Assembly: GCF_022376445.1 (NCBI RefSeq)
Contig: NW_025954978.1
Location: 62,001 to 126,000 of the forward strand
Direction of reading: 5' to 3'
DNA from: Fomitopsis serialis
Lineage: Eukaryota; Basidiomycota; Agaricomycetes; Polyporales; Fomitopsidaceae
Length of the DNA: 64,000 nucleotides
Shown here: positions 22,383 through 33,824 of the stretch, one piece after another
How positions within the stretch are numbered: position 1 is the stretch's first letter
How the letters are laid out: the number at the start of each line of letters is the position of its first letter
Made by a program: the position numbers and the translations under genes
The notes under the pieces: model-generated
What the model was told of the DNA's origin: nothing
Database searches by the model: none
What the model saw: the letters and a program-made list of their open reading frames with translations, nothing else

Positions 22383-23621
22383 TTAGATCCAGTCCCTGGC
22401 CTTGAAGTCCTCAACCATGTCCTTGGTGCCCTCTTCAATCGAGTGGTACTTGATTCCCAACACCTTGGCGGCCTTCGACGTATCGTACTGAATCTGGTGG
22501 GTCGCCTTCGCGGGGTTGTAGGCTTCATCGCGTGGAGAGACATTGGGGTAGAACTTCTGTGCGGCGTCGACTGTGGTCCAACGGCATTGCGATTCAAAGG
22601 TGTATCGTAAGCATAAATGAACCGGTCTGACGCACCGAAGTCCTGCCATTTGTAGGGACCCTCCGAGACCATGATCCGCTCGCCACCTGCCTCCTGCTTC
22701 TTGATCGCGAGGACGTGCGCTTCCGCGAGATCGCGGACGTCGATCCAGCATGATCTGCATACACGGAACGCGTCAACAGGATTCATTACGGCACTTCGAA
22801 TTACAGTCAAGATCACCTACCCGATGGACGCCAGCTGCTCCTTCGTCTTCGAGCCCTTGAACACTGTGTGGAACCAGTCGTGCATGCTCTCGTTCAGCGC
22901 CTCTGGGGCGCCGACTTCGTGTATGGCGGGGCCGAACACATACGGCGGGTTCAGCACGACTAAGTCCCAGCCCAAGACCCCCTTGTTCTTCTCCACGAAT
23001 TCCCAGGCGGCCTTCTCCGCGAGCGTCTTGCTCGCGCGGTACTTCATGGCGTTGGGTGCCTTCGCACCCTCTTCGTGGACGAGCTGGATCGCGGCTTCGT
23101 TCCAATCTGCCTCCGTGAATGTGCGCGGCGTGCTCTGTATAGAGAGCACGGCAGCTGTGGAGGAAGTGATGACGATGCGCTTCACGTTCTTGCCGTGTGC
23201 GAGCGCGGATTCCAGTATGCGCGTCGTACCGTGCACAGCGGGGATAATGAGCTCGTCCGGGTCGTTCGCCTTGAAGTGGAAGGGCGACGCGGTGTGCTCG
23301 ATAGCATCGATGTCCTTGACATACTCGTCGAACGCTCCAGGCTGTGTAGATAGTACGCTTCAGCGTGCTTTCGAACGGGCAAGTGTATAAGGCTTCGCGC
23401 GTGCGCAGAAACGGACGTACCTTCGTGATGTCGTCAATAATGACCACCTCGAACTTATCGCCATAGCGAGAGAACACCTCGCGGACGTGTTTCGCCTTGC
23501 TCTCCGAGCGTACCGTGCCACGGACGATGTAGCCCTGGTCGAGGAGAGACTTTACGACCCACATCGCAATAAATCCATTCGCGCCCGTCACGAGCACCTT
23601 TCCTGCCTGGACTGCAACCAT
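22383..23621 (-). CDS. NAD(P)H-dependent aldehyde/ketone reductase, extended SDR (paralog C)
   Basis: Exons 23621-23421, 23341-22821, 22754-22636, 22570-22383 (201, 521, 119 and 188 nt) give 342 aa. The Rossmann motif TGANGFIAMW is at about 12-21 and the catalytic pair is in MKYRASKTLAE. LVVLNPPYVFGPAIHEVGAP is the substrate-side region typical of dihydroflavonol-reductase/Gre2-like enzymes, which reduce carbonyls with NADPH; the substrate is unknown. All splice phases are clean and the frame is intact, so this is a functional copy. The neighbour D has exactly the same exon lengths, and the two are close in sequence (both carry FHFK/YHFKA and GPAIHEVGAPEALNESM), indicating recent tandem duplication. 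Intron 1 is 79 nt, longer than in its siblings. Confidence 0.9.
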
Positions 23622-24320
23622 AATGAACGTGGATTCGTTGGAGCTTCGGTGTTATGCAGAGAGGCTGGGGATACAGGGGGCGAGGGGGGATGTGAAAGTT
23701 GGACGCGGTCCCTCTCTTTCTGACCGTGTGCCAGTGATATACAAGTCCAGCCCGCAAGTTACGCCATTCCATTTGGCATGTGAGCCGCTTGCGATCCTCG
23801 GGGCCATCGGTGGGACCGCGCAGATGAACGTTAACGTATATACAATCACGATAAGCAACCCGCAGGCAACCCGCTACTCCCGCCGCCGTCAGTTCAAGCG
23901 AAGCGCTGAAGCTCTGAAGTCCTGACATGCATATGACTGCACTGATATCGATCTTGCACTGGCTCGACGTGGTTGTATGCGAGTCATGGCAACTTACCCG
24001 CAGGGATGGCCCCACCTGGAGCAGAAGTGGTCTCAAACCGCAATACAACGCTAGCTCGTGTGGATGACATCCACCGGATGCTCAGCAGTGTCGCAGTGAG
24101 CGCGATGACCAAGGATAAACGTTTAAACGGTCAGCGGACTCGGAGGTCCCACTCAAATGCAACTTCGATCGATTGTTCAGACTCTGCAACCCGTGAATTC
24201 CTCGGACTGCTAAGCACGGCTTCGTGCCTCCATTTGCGCGGTGCTAATGCTACATCATAGTTAACGACAACTCCGCCCTTCCAATCTCCAATAACCCAAA
24301 CATGCATGCTCAGCTCAGAG
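23622..24320. other. intergenic between reductases C and D
   Basis: About 700 bp. A TATATCA-like word on the minus strand lies about 115 nt upstream of the start of C. Nothing else recognised. Confidence 0.35.
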
Positions 24321-25526
24321 TCAGAGCCACCCCCTGGCCTTCAGGTCCCCCACGATGTCCGAGGTGGTCTCCTGGATGCTATGATACTTCAGTCCGAGCA
24401 CCTTGATGCTCTTCGAGTGATCGAAGTTCAACATATGCACGGCCTTCGCTGGGTCGTAGGACTGGTCGCCGGGCGGCGCAGGCGCACCCGCCGCACGCGA
24501 AGCATTGACTACAATAACAGGGCCACGTCAGCGCCGTAGTGTGGCACGATCCTTGACAGTACATACTCCAGTCTTGCCACTTGTAGGGACCAGACGCAAT
24601 GATGATTCGGTTACCGCCAGCCTCCTCTTTCTCAATGGCAAGCGCATGCGCCTCGGCGAGGTCGCGCACGTCAACCCAAGCCATCCTACACCCCCATCAC
24701 CGAGTAAATCAACCATAGGAACCAGAACTGAGGACTACATACCCCAACGTTCCAAGCTGCTTCGGGTCCTGCGAACCACGGAAGACACTATGGAACCAAT
24801 TGTGCATACTCTCGTTGAGCGCCTCGGGCGCGCCCACTTCATGGATAGCCGGGCCAAACACCATCGGCGGGTTGAGCACGACCAGATCCCAGCCAATGCT
24901 CCCCTTGTTGTTCTCGACGAAGTCCCAAGCCGCCCGCTCCGCGAGCGTCTTGCTCGCGCGGTACTTGCCCGCCTGGCTCGCGTGTACGCCCTTCTCGCGC
25001 ACCTCCACGACGGACTCGTCGTTCCAGTCCGTTTCCGTGAACACGCGCGGCGTCGACTTCGCCTCCAGCACGGCCGCAACGCTCGACGTGATCACGACGC
25101 GCTTGACGGAGCTGCCGTACGCGAGCGTGGACTCGAGCACGCGCGTCGTGCCGTGCAGGGCGGGCACGATGAGCTCGTTGGGATCGCCCGCCTTGAAGTG
25201 ATATGGGGAGGCGGTATGCTCGACGGCGTCCATGCCCTTGACGGCCTCGTCGAATGCCCCGGCCTAACATGCATGTGCGTCAATAAGGACAGTCTCTAGA
25301 TGGACCGGATCAAAGACCAGTGTACCTTGGTGATATCGGGCACAATCACCATCTCAAACTGCTCGCCGAAAGGCTTGAACAGTTGGCGGATGTGCTGCGC
25401 CTTGCCCTCAGAACGGACAGTGCCGCGAACAGTGTAGCCCTTCTCGAGCAGCACCCGGGCAACCCATATACCAATGTACCCATTGACACCGGTGACGAGC
25501 ACTCTACCTGCGGCAACTGCTGGCAT
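24321..25526 (-). CDS. NAD(P)H-dependent aldehyde/ketone reductase, extended SDR (paralog D)
   Basis: Exons 25526-25326, 25263-24743, 24685-24567, 24508-24321 (201, 521, 119, 188 nt, identical to paralog C) give 342 aa. Key parts are TGVNGYIGIW (nucleotide binding; a Val replaces the usual Ala), TSSVAAV, and YRASK as the catalytic Tyr/Lys. The exon 3 donor falls after QDWS, and exon 4 carries an Ala/Pro-rich insertion (AGAPAPPGDQ) before the conserved tail. The TATA-like TTTATAG about 65 nt upstream supports the start. It is intact and probably expressed. The substrate cannot be told from sequence; carbonyl reduction with NADPH is the family norm. Confidence 0.9.
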
Positions 25527-25946
25527 CGTGGATCAGGAGAGTGCGATGACGGAGAAAGTTGAGGGCGAGTGAGCGACGACACCGATCCCTATAAACCAGG
25601 AGTGGATTGGATCATACAACGGCAAACAATGAGAAATGGGACCAGTTCTCTCGCGGGAGTAAATGTCGACCGCCTGACCGATACGGCTTCGTACGGAGCG
25701 GCAAGTACCCTCGTGGCCATATTTGAATGCGTCATGAGCTGGCTCAGCTCACATATCATATCCCCGAAGTCGAAAGCTTGCATCGCGGCCGGGGTCAAGG
25801 TCGTCCGTTGTTCCGTAGCTTTCTCACACTCAGACCGTCGAAGCTCGAACGAAGTGGATTAGTCGATACAGTAGTACGGGCGCGACCCGCGCCGTATTTT
25901 GAGCGTGCGACGATACATAGCATGATAGCGTGCGTACAGATAGCGT
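25527..25946. other. intergenic, promoter of reductase D and 3' flank of RPP0
   Basis: About 420 bp without a gene. Apart from the TATA-like word near 25590 nothing is recognised. Confidence 0.35.
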
Positions 25947-27173
25947 CTAGTCGAAGAGACCGAAGCCCTGTGATGCAACGGTGAGTCAATGTGCCGCGGC
26001 GAGAATATCAGAACCATACCATATCGTCGTCCGACTCCTCCTCTTCCTCCTTCTTGGCCGGCTCGTCGGCAGCGGCGGCGGCGGGGGCAGCATCGGCAGC
26101 AGGGGCCGCAGCGGCGGCAGCAGCAGCGAAAGCCTCCGGGTTGGCAAGCACCTCCTTGATCTATGGGAAAACAGTGAGTCACGCAATTGATAATAGAAGA
26201 CGATATAGGCATAGTCCGTCAGATAACAGAAATCTTGTTTGGACAGCATACGTCCTTCAGACGCTCAGCATTTTCAGTGTTAAGTGTAATACGCATCCTT
26301 GGACGCTCTCCTTCAAAGTGTAATGAGTGACGTACCTTCTCGGAGCCCTCGAAAGTGTAGTCGGTAGCAATGGAGACAGCGAGGAGGTTCTTGTAAGAGT
26401 TGACCAGTGAATGCATGACGGACACAAGGGTCGGGTAGTGGAGCGCAAGCGAGATGGCAGCGATGGTCGTGATACCAGACATGAAGCGCTTGAGGAGCTC
26501 ATCCTCGGAGACGTCGAGGACCTCCGGAGTGAAGACGTTGCCCTGGTCGAAGATCTGGACGACCGACATACCGTAGGTGAACGGCGAGATGTTCAACATG
26601 TTCAGCAGCGTCGCCTCGGACGTGCCGACACGGGTACCGGCAGTGACGACCTGGACGTCGGTCACGATTTCGATCGTACCACGAGCGATCTTGGTCGGGA
26701 TACCGAGAGCCTGGAAGAAGGAGGTCTTACCCGGCTCCATACCGGTGTTACCGCCAGGGATGACGACGTCCTTGGGGGCAAGCGCACCAGCACGGGCGGG
26801 GGCAGCCACTTTGTTGGCCGTGATGATCTCCCGAATCTCCTTGAGGTCGTCCGAAGTGAAAACGAAACCGATGTTGCCCTTGACGTGAGGGAGCAGACGC
26901 TCGAACTGGGGGTACTCCGCGAGGATGGAGCGGAGGGCACGGCGAACCATCGTGTTCTTGCCCATCACGACGATGCCCTTGCCGCGGAGCGCGACACGGA
27001 TTTGATGCATCTGGTTGGAACCGACGTTGTCGACATTGACCACGAAGATGGAGGCTAATTCGCAGGTTCATGGGAGGTACATATGAACTCAAGATGATAG
27101 ACGTACGATACTTGGCGACCAAGTCCTTGAGCTTGGCGAAGTACAGTTCCTTCTGCGCGCGAGTGGCACCCAT
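25947..27173 (-). CDS. RPP0: 60S acidic ribosomal protein P0 (uL10)
   Basis: Stalk base protein of the large ribosomal subunit; binds 28S rRNA and the P1/P2 dimers and recruits elongation factors. Exons 27173-27107, 27054-26336, 26160-26020, 25967-25947 give 315 aa, the usual length. Diagnostic parts: [41 protein letters not shown], then the Ala-rich hinge and acidic tail [10 protein letters not shown]. The last 6 aa, GFGLFD, the universal P-protein end, are on a separate 21-nt exon; reading through instead would give a false end MVWF. The third intron is 175 nt, long for this genome. A 12-nt internal exon (26252-26263) would be possible, but the direct join [13 protein letters not shown] fits the family better. 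Confidence 0.95.
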
Positions 27174-27187
27174 TGTGATTGCTTGCG

Positions 27188-27242
27188 CTATAAGCCAATG
27201 TAAATCATATGCATTGAATGCACGCGTATACTGACTACTCAC
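27188..27242 (-). other. 5'-UTR intron of RPP0
   Basis: A GTGAGT donor (27242) and TTATAG acceptor (27188) lie just upstream of the start codon at 27173, with a size (55 nt) typical of the genome. Leader introns are common in ribosomal protein genes. Confidence 0.6.
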
Positions 27243-27872
27243 AGGAGTTGAGTGTGTGGTGTGAGGTATGTCGTGGGGATCAGCGCCTCCCTATGACCTC
27301 TGCCCTGACTTGTTAGCTGTGCACGCTACGCTCAACACCAGCGAGCCTCACCTGCTGTGCCAAAGGATTTTTCAAGGCGACTGGTCGTGAGTGTGTGTGG
27401 AACGCGCCTCTCGATGTCGCGCATGCCGTCGTGGCGGGCGGTGGCTGCAGTTTCTCATTTAGAGTTTGATTACATCTCGGCATTGACCGGTCAGGCTCTC
27501 GTGACCCTCTGCCACGTGCATCTTGCTCAAGCGCTCGTTGGTTGCTGGCACGGCCGACTCCGACTCACCTTGAAGTTTGGACTTACTGCGAGCACGGTCT
27601 GCCTGAGTGCCTTCTCTGCTTTCTTCTCGACTGTCTTGGCGACCTGGTTTGCAGGCGGCGGTTGTGATTGTTGCGTATTCTGGCGCGCTGACCGCGTCTG
27701 CCTCTTCAGACACGCTTGACACGTCTCAGTGGCCGGGCAGCGTACACACCATCGTAGCAAGACGGGCAGCTGGGGAGCTGCAATGGAATGTGGCGATGGT
27801 GCCATCGAACCGTCCGAGACGTGGGCGGCTTCGTTAGGGCTGCTGTAGCACGACGGTGCGTTCTGCAGTGCT
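27243..27872. other. divergent promoter region of RPP0 and the helical-repeat gene
   Basis: About 630 bp shared upstream region. Several medium open frames run both ways (for example a charged one on the minus strand at 27459-27722), but none has a supported function. An undetected first exon of the gene at 27.9 kb may lie here. Confidence 0.35.
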
Positions 27873-30800
27873 TTGACTCACAACACGATTATAGACTGTC
27901 CATTACGCAGGGCCTCTTATCCATTCCATGACTTACGACCATTCCTTAGCTTCGGTAGAGAACATCGATTCTCCCGTTCTGCAGGAGCCGCGTCGATCTT
28001 GGCGCGCTCAGTGTCCAGAGGGGCGCGATCATCGAGACTTATCATCCCAGCGTCACCCAGCGAGCTGGCAGCGACGACGTTGTCTGCTGCAGCGCCCGGG
28101 GCATTCAGCCTACCCCGTGTACATATCAAAGTCTCTACCCAAGATATACAGGCGGCGCGTACAAGTCCTCACGCGGACGACCGTGTCCACAGCCTCCATC
28201 AGCACGCCGACTCCACTCCTGCACCTCTGGCACCCGGACGCACGCGCACGCACGAAGCTTCATTACACCCTTCTCCTCTTGACAATCTACGAGTGCTCCT
28301 CGCTACGAATATCACTGGCTCAGCTGCGGGTCGCCTCTCCGTCACTCGTGTCCGCTCCTTGTATCACTCCGTCCGCGCTCAAAAGCTTCTCGGCTCTCTA
28401 CGTCCGGAAGAGTACAGCGCCCTTATCAGGCTGTTCGGATCGCTCTCGCTGTCCGCTCTCCATCGACCATACCGTTCTGCGTACGGACACTATCTGACAG
28501 GGTGCATGACAGACACTTCTTATCGTTCGCACTGGGTCATGGTGGATCGCATTGCGAGGGACAAGCTCGGGCATGAGCTTCCGCTGAATACGTCTGATCA
28601 TTATTGGCTAATGCGTATGGACATCGAAGCTCTCAAGACACCTGAAGTTGAAGCCAACAGTGCCTGTAAGTGCCATTGATTTCTTGATCTCGGTTATGAC
28701 TTAACTCCTGTGAGTAGTGCTAAGTGCAGAACTAACGCAAGTGTTGAAGAGAGTCGAGACCCACTATGCGCGCCTTCGCCAGTACCCGTCGGTCGATATC
28801 CACGTCCCGTATCTGGAAGCCATGTTCTCAAGCCGAGTCACATTAGACGTCCAAGTTGCGACCAAAAGGCTGTGGGAGCTCCTCGTGTGGTATCATGGCT
28901 GTCCACCCAGACTGCTGGCCCTCGTCTGGCAAGCTGTCCTCGGGCCGCCCGCCGTAGTGCAGGAGGACCTCAAACTGGCTGTCTTAGACGCTATATGGCG
29001 TCGTTTGCTGCGTTCGCCGAGCGAACAAGCTGTTGGGTCTGCGACACAGCCTAACCGATTCAGAGCGATGTCCGAGTCCGGTGATAGATCAGGGCACCTC
29101 CGTGAGCCGATGAACAGCGTCGACTTGGTTCCTTTCTTACGAGATGCACTCTTCGTTCGACACACTCCGCGAGCAAGCGCTGCATCGAAGCATGAGATGT
29201 CATCTTGGGCACTTTCCGTCGCCCGGAAGGTCTTCGCTCCCGACCACCTGGACGAGAACTCTGTCGGACACCGCTGGAACTGCTTCCTTCTCCTTGCCGT
29301 CGCCAGTAGTCCTGGACGCACCGGCGGGGGTAGCATAACGAACGGCTATGCCAGGTGGGGGGCCGTGGTCGATTGGCAAACGATATGCGCGCTGGCTTCC
29401 TTACAGAATGCTATCCGGTCCAAGGACCACTCCCTTGGTGTACCGTTCTCCGACGCGGTTGTGCAGGGCCTGAACAGAGTGCTGGTTGCGTTGTGGGAGC
29501 ACTGGTCATCCCTCCCTGGCTTGGATCACACCGTGCGACCCCGCGTGGCTACCCGTGCCATATGCGTGTCGTTCATGCATCTCGCTGGCCGCCTCAAGAA
29601 TCGCGATGTTGTCGAAGCTTGTCGCCAACTCTGCATGACCGCACGCCTGTGGGAGGAAGGGGAGTGTGGGCCGTCCAAATCCACCAGCTTGCGCGCTTTG
29701 GTTCACGAGCAGCTGGTTGCCCTCTTGCTGTCTGGGTCCGGTACCGAAATGGCGATCTCGGCGACTTTGGAGTCCGTCCAGGATGAAGCCTTACTCACGG
29801 ATGTCTTCAACCACGTCATCACCATCTTCGCCCGGGAGGATGTCATGCTCGCCCTCGAGCTTCGGGACATCTTACTCCGTGTGGGAGTTCGACTGTCCGA
29901 TGACAGCGTGCTCGAACTGGCCCTCCGTCTAGCGAAGCAGGGCGACGTACCACGAGCCAAGGAGTACCTGTTTGATATGTCCCTCTCCGTCGACCAACGT
30001 CTCAAGATCCTCAATGGGATACTGGGACAGCTGGTCCGGCGGGGGCATCGGTTCCGCTCTGCCCACCTAACCTCGGATCTGGTCGGTGCCATGCTCAGCC
30101 ACCTTTCCTCCTCCTGTCCTCCTGCAGCCATGCGCTCTGTCATCGAGTCAACCTTGCTGTACATGTTGCGCTTTCAGTACTCCAAAGCGGCTGTGGCCAT
30201 TGTGGAGGCTGTCGCACAGGTGGACAAGACATACTTCTTGCCGACGTTCTTCGAGTTGTTCATTCGGAACTTACTGCGGCACAGGCAGTTCCGGTATGCG
30301 AAGCGCATGCACGAGTTTGGTCACAGGCTGGGCGTTTGCGATACGCCGTCCTCGGAATGGCTCACTACTCAGCTGTCCAGGCATGGTGCATCGAGTCTCG
30401 CGAAGAAGGTTGCGAAGTCCTTGCTTGCGACGTCGGGCGTGTCCGCAGTGTCTCGCCTCGTCAAGTTCCGGGAAGCGCGTCCGTCCCGAGTGCTTGTGAT
30501 CAAGGTTCCTAGCTTCGTACGGCAGCGGCAAGTGCGGGATGGCCCTGCTGTTCACCGTGCCCTGGAGTTACTCGTACGTGCTGGGCGGATGCGCGCTGTC
30601 AAGCAGCTGTATAGCCAACTGTGCGAGGACCAGAGTCCAAGCTCGAGAACAGCTATCGGGAACAGCATCCTTCACAAGAGCATGCAGCACCCTTCACGAT
30701 CGCAGGCTCACCGCGGGGTGAGGGCTGTAAAGACGCTGAATGAGCTGGTGGAGCACCATGGTTTCGTACCAGACCGGGTCACGATCAACGTCTTAGTCAA

Positions 30801-31179
30801 GGCGTACATGCAGTGGACGGCTGGATTTACCAACGAGGATCTACGGGCCCTGTTCGACCATTTCGTCCGAATCGGGTATCCTACTGGGTGTGCAATATAC
30901 GGAGTGCCATTTAGGACCGCGGAGGGCCCGGCTCCGGTCCACCTGCCGGAAGTCAACTCGCCCCTTTCGTATGGTAAACACGTCAGGCCGCTGTACAAGA
31001 TGTTTATCAAGGCGTTCTACCGGAGAGGCGATGCTAGTGCTGCGAAGGTCGTGGTGAAGATCTCGAAGGCGGCCGAGGCAGAGGCGGAGGACTCGCTGGA
31101 TGCTTGGAGGAGGAGCCGGGTGCGGGAAGAGCAGAAGTCGGAGAGCAAGTTGACGGCGGCCAAGGGTGTATCTAGGTAG
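27873..31179 (+). CDS. large helical-repeat (PPR-like) protein, probably mitochondrial; 5' end unresolved
   Basis: Two exons join cleanly: the first ends at 28665 and the second is 28718-31179, together about 1085 codons. The first exon is open from 27873 but has no in-frame ATG before about 28500, so a start exon upstream is missing or the start is not ATG. The early segment is rich in Arg, Ser and Ala with few acidic residues (ILARSVSRGARSSRLI), like a mitochondrial import signal. The body is alpha-helical throughout, with degenerate 35-residue-like units; the clearest is LNELVEHHGFVPDRVTINVL with VKAYMQW near the C-terminus, which resembles a pentatricopeptide motif. By family analogy it would bind organellar RNA. 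The C-terminus is basic and Lys/Glu-rich. Confidence 0.6.
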
Positions 31180-31622
31180 ATGGTGCTTGGGCAATTCACG
31201 AGTGTGTTCGGGGCCGATCCTGGCAGCTACATTGTTGTCAAGCGTATAATTGCGTGGTGTTGAGAACCTCAGCTCGTGTTCCTAAGCGGTTTTCAGTGAC
31301 TCATACCATATACTAGCCCGCTGTCTGCCAGTCCGTGACCGGACACGAGCTTGAGCCTAGCGTCTATAGGCAACCCGTTTCCCTGTTCACACAAGAATCG
31401 CGATGTCTTAGAGCAGATGTGAATCATAGCCCCGATTGATCAATCAAACAAAAGAGAGTAGCCAACACAATTGGCGTGGTCAGGAGGAATAGACTGTATC
31501 AAACTTTGCCGAAGGCGAACTACATGGTTGCCTAATGTAGATGCACACCTTCGGCGCGACTGTAACAGCCCAAAGCGGCACATGCGACGGCGTCACTCAG
31601 CGCTGTCCGTTCACCTCCCGCC
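31180..31622. other. intergenic, no feature recognised
   Basis: About 440 bp between two plus-strand genes; presumably holds the VMA9 promoter. Confidence 0.35.
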
Positions 31623-31940
31623 ATGTCGTCCCCGGTGCCCGTATTCTTCATATTCGCTATCATTCTCCTGGCGATGGGGATTGTGTGGTTTGTGACTCCA
31701 AAGGGCCCGAACCAAACGTACGTCCCACTACCAGCACGACCTACCGTGTACTGACTACGGACTGCAGACTCATCCGGACGAGCCTGATGCTGACGCTTAT
31801 GTGCTGCTACCTGATGTGGGCGGTGACTTACCTCGCGCAAGTATATCCGCTAGAGAGTGAGTAGAACTGTTGCTTGTTACGGACTGGATGAGTGACTCTG
31901 CAATCCAGCACCACGGAAGGCGGCGGGCAAGGAGATATGA
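31623..31940 (+). CDS. VMA9: V-type proton ATPase subunit e (Vma9-like)
   Basis: Small membrane subunit of the V0 sector that acidifies the vacuole. Three exons, 31623-31717, 31768-31856 and 31909-31940, give 71 aa. Two hydrophobic helices (about residues 6-24 and 36-56) flank the family signature PKGPNQTLIRTSLMLTLMCC, followed by YLMWAVTYLAQ and the short C-terminal tail PLETPRKAAGKEI. The length and the position of the signature match yeast Vma9 and animal ATP6V0E. Reading straight through the last donor would give only PLESE, so the third exon was chosen because it restores the typical PR-rich end. Confidence 0.92.
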
Positions 31941-32126
31941 GACGGTCGACCTCGGTCGAGGCTTGGTTCGGTGCGTCCTGTCCTGATTCACCTAGTGTCA
32001 TAGAGCCCATTGAGCTGACGTATGTGCAGGAGCTCTGATTTGTATTATTTATATTGCCGTCGTAATGTCACATCGTTCGCGTACGCCAGTGTCGCTTCTA
32101 CTCTAGAGTTGTGTCCCATTCGAAGC

Positions 32127-33767
32127 CTACCACGTTGCACTGCCACTGTCCTGGGTCGTCCAACTGCCGCCCCATCCGCCTCCTCCAGCGCCCCATTCTT
32201 GCTCTCCACTCTCTGTTTTACCCCAGGCACTGTCGCTATCGTCGTGAGGCCAGTGCCCAGTAAGTGGATCCTCGTGCTTCCACCCATCCTCCGACGGTTG
32301 TGTGTCGTCCTCAAACGGCGTGACTGGCCACTCCGATTCGTCCGAGCTCGACGAGAGATACGGTGAGTCGTAGCTCGTCACCAGTGTCTCCTCTAGTCTC
32401 GGCGACGTCACGTCCTCCGGTAAACCAGCTCTCAGCTCTGCGGTCCATTCAGACATGGACTCCTTGGATGCCTCTAGCCGTAGGTCAGCGTGTTGCGCGA
32501 TGGCATCGACCATGAGTTCCATCCATCCCCCGCAAGCCACCGCGACGCTCTCCTCCCACCACAGGTCTCCGAGCTGGATTAGGTTGCTGCGGGAGTCTAT
32601 CATCGTGCGCTTGATGATCTCGCCTCTCTCGTGCAGCGGCAACGGCTGGCAAGCCTTCTCATGCGCGAGATGCTGGTGAGTGGCCAGGAGTCTGTGCTGA
32701 CCTTCTCCACAGCCTTGGACCTCCCACATTTGCTGGAAGCGCATCCTCCTCTTCTCATCCCACCCTTCGCCATCTCGTCGCGTGAAAGCGGCGACTTGGC
32801 TCGCATACCCAAGCGCCTCATCCCGTCCCCATTCGTCCTTCTCCGCAGCCCTGCCGACGCCGCCCACCTCGACATCGTATCCCCATGTCTCCGCCACGAC
32901 CGCGCACCATTCAGCAAATTCCTCGGGCGTCCACTCGAACTTGTGGTCGTGGTGTCGGAATACGCGATCGGTCCGCTGGGTGGGGTCTGGGTAGCCGGAG
33001 CGGGCGGTACGCGGAGCGTCGGGCGCGGTGAAGCGCGCGTTGAAGGTGAAGGAAGGTGTGGTGATGAGCAGGAGGTGGGGTTGGTATGCCCCGAGGAGGA
33101 CGGGTGCGAAGTGATCAAGTACGTCTTCTGGGAGGTGTTCAATGCTGGATGAAGGAGGGTGAGGATGGTCGGGTCTGTGAGGAGACGTGAGGAAGGAAGG
33201 GCGTACACCTCGGTCGCGACGATGCATTCCACACCGACAAATGCCGGGTTGACCACCTCCAGACCACCTTCCCAGATTTGCACCTCTAGAGGCTCCCAGC
33301 GCAAGCGCCAATCGCTCGGCTCTGTGGCCTGCGTCGCGTACTCCAAGTCAGTCGTAGAGATGTCGAGGCCAATGACTTTCAAGGGGTGTAGGAAGTCTTC
33401 TGTAGGATGGTCCAGACGTGCAGCGAATGGCGCAGCATCGGCTGTAACAGTGCTTGTGACGACAGAGGCCTCTGAGTGAACTGTGGCGAACGACTCGAGG
33501 ATCGATCGCGGTGGTGGCGGGAGCCATGGTGCGGGATTGCATAGACACGAGATGAGCGATCCTTCACCGCATCCTACGTCGAGAACCTGCCGCAGTCCAC
33601 CCTAGTGAGATGTGGAAGTCCCACCTCGTGCATGCTGTACTTACCTCGCTGACCCCTTCCCTGCGGAGCACATCGAACACCCATCCTCGTCTTTGTAGGA
33701 ACAGTGGTGGCTGGAAAGTCACCGTCAGTTCGTCACTGCCTTCCTGGTATGTCGATATAGAGTTCAT
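32127..33767 (-). CDS. HEN1: HEN1-type small-RNA 2'-O-methyltransferase with GW/WG-rich C-terminal tail
   Basis: Methylates the 3'-terminal ribose 2'-OH of small RNAs, protecting them from tailing and decay. Exons 33767-33645, 33601-33207, 33144-32127 give 511 aa. The N-terminal TFQPPLFLQRR is the conserved substrate-facing segment, LDVGCGEGSL the SAM-binding loop, and ATEVIEHLPED plus FRHHDHKFEWTPEEF supply the Glu and His residues that in HEN1 hold the catalytic metal. The E-x-x-E-H motif is only restored when the intron at 33145-33206 is spliced at GTACGC. After the methyltransferase, a helical region is followed by an acidic low-complexity tail (about residues 425-511) with Trp next to Gly at 461, 480, 490 and 497 and other Trp at 471, 501 and 511. 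Plant HEN1 has N-terminal RNA-binding domains; none are present here, as in animal and bacterial forms. Confidence 0.88.
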
Positions 33768-33824
33768 GATGGCAGACGGAGGGTGGGTAGAAGACGGGGT
33801 GGCCGAGGTGGACAGACTGTGCTG

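Noticed and set aside
20292..25526. Reductase array as part of a biosynthetic gene cluster
   Set aside because: The array is flanked by RFC5 and RPP0, with no synthase, transporter or regulator in between. Tandem duplication explains it.
26161..26335. C/D-box snoRNA in the long RPP0 intron
   Set aside because: I looked for a TGATGA-type C box paired with a CTGA D box at suitable spacing and did not find a convincing pair.
26411..27058. A 215-codon frame antisense to RPP0
   Set aside because: Exact shadow of a highly codon-biased ribosomal protein gene.
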